From Actinomycetes bacterium (GTDB lineage: Bacteria; Actinomycetota; Aquicultoria; CAJVYJ01): a stretch of 7,215 nucleotides of DNA. Location of the stretch: contig JAUVQW010000054.1 in NCBI GenBank assembly GCA_030597945.1, forward strand, positions 1 through 7,215, given 5' to 3'. The position numbers were made by a program, and so were the translations under genes. The notes below the pieces were generated by a model. The model was not told the origin of the DNA, did not search any database, and saw nothing but the letters and a program-made list of their open reading frames with translations. Below, piece after piece: positions 6,138 through 7,215 of the stretch; the first letter of the stretch is position 1, and each line of letters opens with the position of its first letter.

Positions 6138-6563
6138 TCAACCATCTCGATTTTTATCCAGGTAATTTTGTAAGATAAGTGAGGCGGCGATCGCATCGAT
6201 CTTGCCTCTTCTTTTTCGGCTCTCAGTCCCCATGCTGCTCAGGCTTTTGTCGGCCTCACTGGTACTAAGTCTTTCATCCCAGAGAATCGTTTCGATACCG
6301 ATCTCTTTTTTTATTTCTTCCGTAAATTCCTCAACTAAAAGAGTCTGTTGACTCTTGCCTCCGCTTAAAGATATCGGATGTCCGACTACCAGCTTAACTG
6401 CCTTTTTTTCTTCGATAACATCCGATATGGCTCTTAAATCCTTTTCCAGTGAAGTACGATTTAAAACCTTATGAGGAAAGGCGATCGACATATCGGGGTC
6501 ACTGATAGCGATCCCAATCCGTTTCTCACCCACGTCTAAGCAGAGGATTCTTCCCTTTTTCAC
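6138..6563 (-). CDS. ruvX: YqgF/RuvX family RNase H-fold nuclease (Holliday junction resolvase-like, 16S rRNA 5'-end processing)
   Basis: A 141-residue cytosolic protein with an RNase H-like fold. The family is annotated as putative Holliday junction resolvase; E. coli YqgF is implicated in maturation of the 16S rRNA 5' end. The three acidic sites are visible: D10 in LCLDVGEKRIGIAISD, E97 in ILWDERLSTSEA, and D123 in RRGKIDAIAASLILQNYL. The central VVGHPISLSGG (59-69) stands where many homologues have VVGLPLNMDG; a His at 62 instead of Leu is a mild oddity. The length is normal. The start is GTG, overlapping the alaS TGA as GTGA, which implies coupled translation; no strong Shine-Dalgarno site is seen (the upstream bases read CATAAGCTAAA). 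The alaS-ruvX pair is widely conserved in Bacillota. Confidence 0.95.
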   Translation of the reverse strand: MKKGRILCLDVGEKRIGIAISDPDMSIAFPHKVLNRTSLEKDLRAISDVIEEKKAVKLVVGHPISLSGGKSQQTLLVEEFTEEIKKEIGIETILWDERLSTSEADKSLSSMGTESRKRRGKIDAIAASLILQNYLDKNRDG

Positions 6564-7215
6564 TTTAGCTTATGTTTATCAATAAAATCATCAAACATTT
6601 TTTTTGACATATTAATAACATTGGGAATATTTTCAGGTTTGTTCCCACCGGCTTGGGCAAGATCGTCCCTTCCGCCGCCGCCGCCGCCGATTTCAGGTGC
6701 CAACACCTTTATCCAATCATTGGATTTCAAGCCAATATCTACGGCTTCGTTGGATCCAGCTACAAGAAGATTAGCCTTTTTTCCACCGGTTGTAGAAGCT
6801 AGAACGATTATTGATCTCTTCTCGCCAGACCGCAGTTTGTCAGCCAGTTGACGTAACTCATCCTTTGAAGCATCAGGTAACTCATGAACAAAAAAGTTGA
6901 CACCTTCCTTCTCCACTTTTGCCGCTTTTATTGTATCGATGGCACCACCACCGGAAATCTTCTCTTTTCTAAGTGAAGCTATTTCTTTATTTTGTAAAAG
7001 CAGCTCTTCCTTTGTATTAAGATCGGCCTTTTTAACTTGATCAACTTTTACTCCTAAGATATCTGCTATCTCGTTTATGGTATTTTCACTCCCATAGAAA
7101 TTTTCAAGGAATCTCTCACCCGTGACTGCCTCAATTCTTCTGGCGTTTGCCCCGATACTGGTCGCCGCCGTAATGTGGAAATAACCGACCTCAGCTGTCC
7201 TTCCCAAGTGAACGC
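6560..7215 (-). CDS. alaS: Alanyl-tRNA synthetase, C-terminal part (5' end beyond window)
   Basis: The frame is open from the window edge to the TGA at 6562-6560, giving 217 residues of a protein that is normally about 870-880. The first complete residues, VHLGRTAEVGYFHI, fit the end of the 'CGGTH..(R/N)T.EIG.F.I' block of the AlaS editing (SAD) domain. The His is the last zinc ligand, and the usual Thr before it is Val. GANARRIEAVTG follows, then a linker with coiled-coil character (LLLQNKEIASLRKEK). The C-terminal DHHA1 (C-Ala) domain ends in the glycine-rich EIGGGGGGRDDLAQAGG motif. An in-frame TTG at 7207 is not the real start, because the SAD motif continues upstream of it. The full enzyme charges tRNA-Ala and edits Ser/Gly mischarging; only the tail of the editing domain and C-Ala are here. 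ruvX overlaps the stop by four bases. Confidence 0.95.
   Translation of the reverse strand, partial: VHLGRTAEVGYFHITAATSIGANARRIEAVTGERFLENFYGSENTINEIADILGVKVDQVKKADLNTKEELLLQNKEIASLRKEKISGGGAIDTIKAAKVEKEGVNFFVHELPDASKDELRQLADKLRSGEKRSIIVLASTTGGKKANLLVAGSNEAVDIGLKSNDWIKVLAPEIGGGGGGRDDLAQAGGNKPENIPNVINMSKKMFDDFIDKHKLK
6672..6689. repeat. Six-unit CCG/GGC trinucleotide run inside alaS
   Basis: Six tandem CCG units on the plus strand encode most of the AlaS DHHA1 hexaglycine. The Gly run itself is a family motif. The unusual part is that the codons are almost all GGC in a gene of moderate GC content, making a short microsatellite. Confidence 0.7.

Noticed and set aside
7205..7207. TTG at 7207 as the start of a stand-alone DHHA1/alaX-like protein
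   Set aside because: The AlaS editing-domain motif, including the zinc-ligand His, continues upstream of this codon to the window edge, so it is a truncated view of full alaS.

Overview
The window is a densely packed bacterial chromosomal segment in which every gene I can support lies on the minus strand. In transcription order (high to low coordinate) they are: the C-terminal part of alanyl-tRNA synthetase (alaS), the YqgF/RuvX nuclease, the MltG endolytic transglycosylase, a U32-family protein of the TrhP/YrrO tRNA-hydroxylation type, a YqeG-type HAD phosphatase, an acylphosphatase, shikimate dehydrogenase (aroE), a PilB/GspE-type assembly ATPase, and the first 74 codons of a DUF4388 protein. 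No RNA gene, mobile element, CRISPR array or convincing terminator was found, and no stretch over 80 bases lacks a gene.

Organism: GC content looks like the low-to-mid 40s per cent, judged from a few sampled lines. Starts include GTG (ruvX, aroE, pilB) as well as ATG. The order alaS-ruvX-mltG-U32 matches the Bacillus subtilis alaS-yrrK-yrrL-(yrrM)-yrrN/yrrO neighbourhood, and YqeG near AroE matches B. subtilis yqeG-yqeH-aroE. AroE directly before a type IV pilus ATPase is, from memory, an arrangement of Clostridia-like Bacillota and deep-branching Actinomycetota. I therefore infer a monoderm of one of those groups, possibly an anaerobe known mainly from metagenomes. I cannot name a genus.

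Layout: 7215-6138 is alaS-ruvX, joined by a GTGA overlap. A 54-base gap with an extended -10 promoter candidate precedes mltG (6083-4980). A 78-base AT-rich gap leads to U32-yqeG-acylphosphatase (4901-2843), joined by two ATGA overlaps. A 68-base gap precedes aroE-pilB-DUF4388 (2774-1), where the spacers are 1 and 11 bases. It reads as one long operon or a few nested units.

The genes link housekeeping steps: tRNA charging, tRNA wobble-base modification, 16S rRNA 5'-end maturation (RuvX/YqgF), ending of peptidoglycan strands, and aromatic amino-acid synthesis. They lead into a type IV pilus or related secretion locus that continues past position 1. I see no wholly new system. The points most worth a second look are the DUF4388 gene directly behind pilB, the eroded cyclic-di-GMP-binding-like N-terminus and non-consensus residues of PilB, and the fused housekeeping/pilus gene order.
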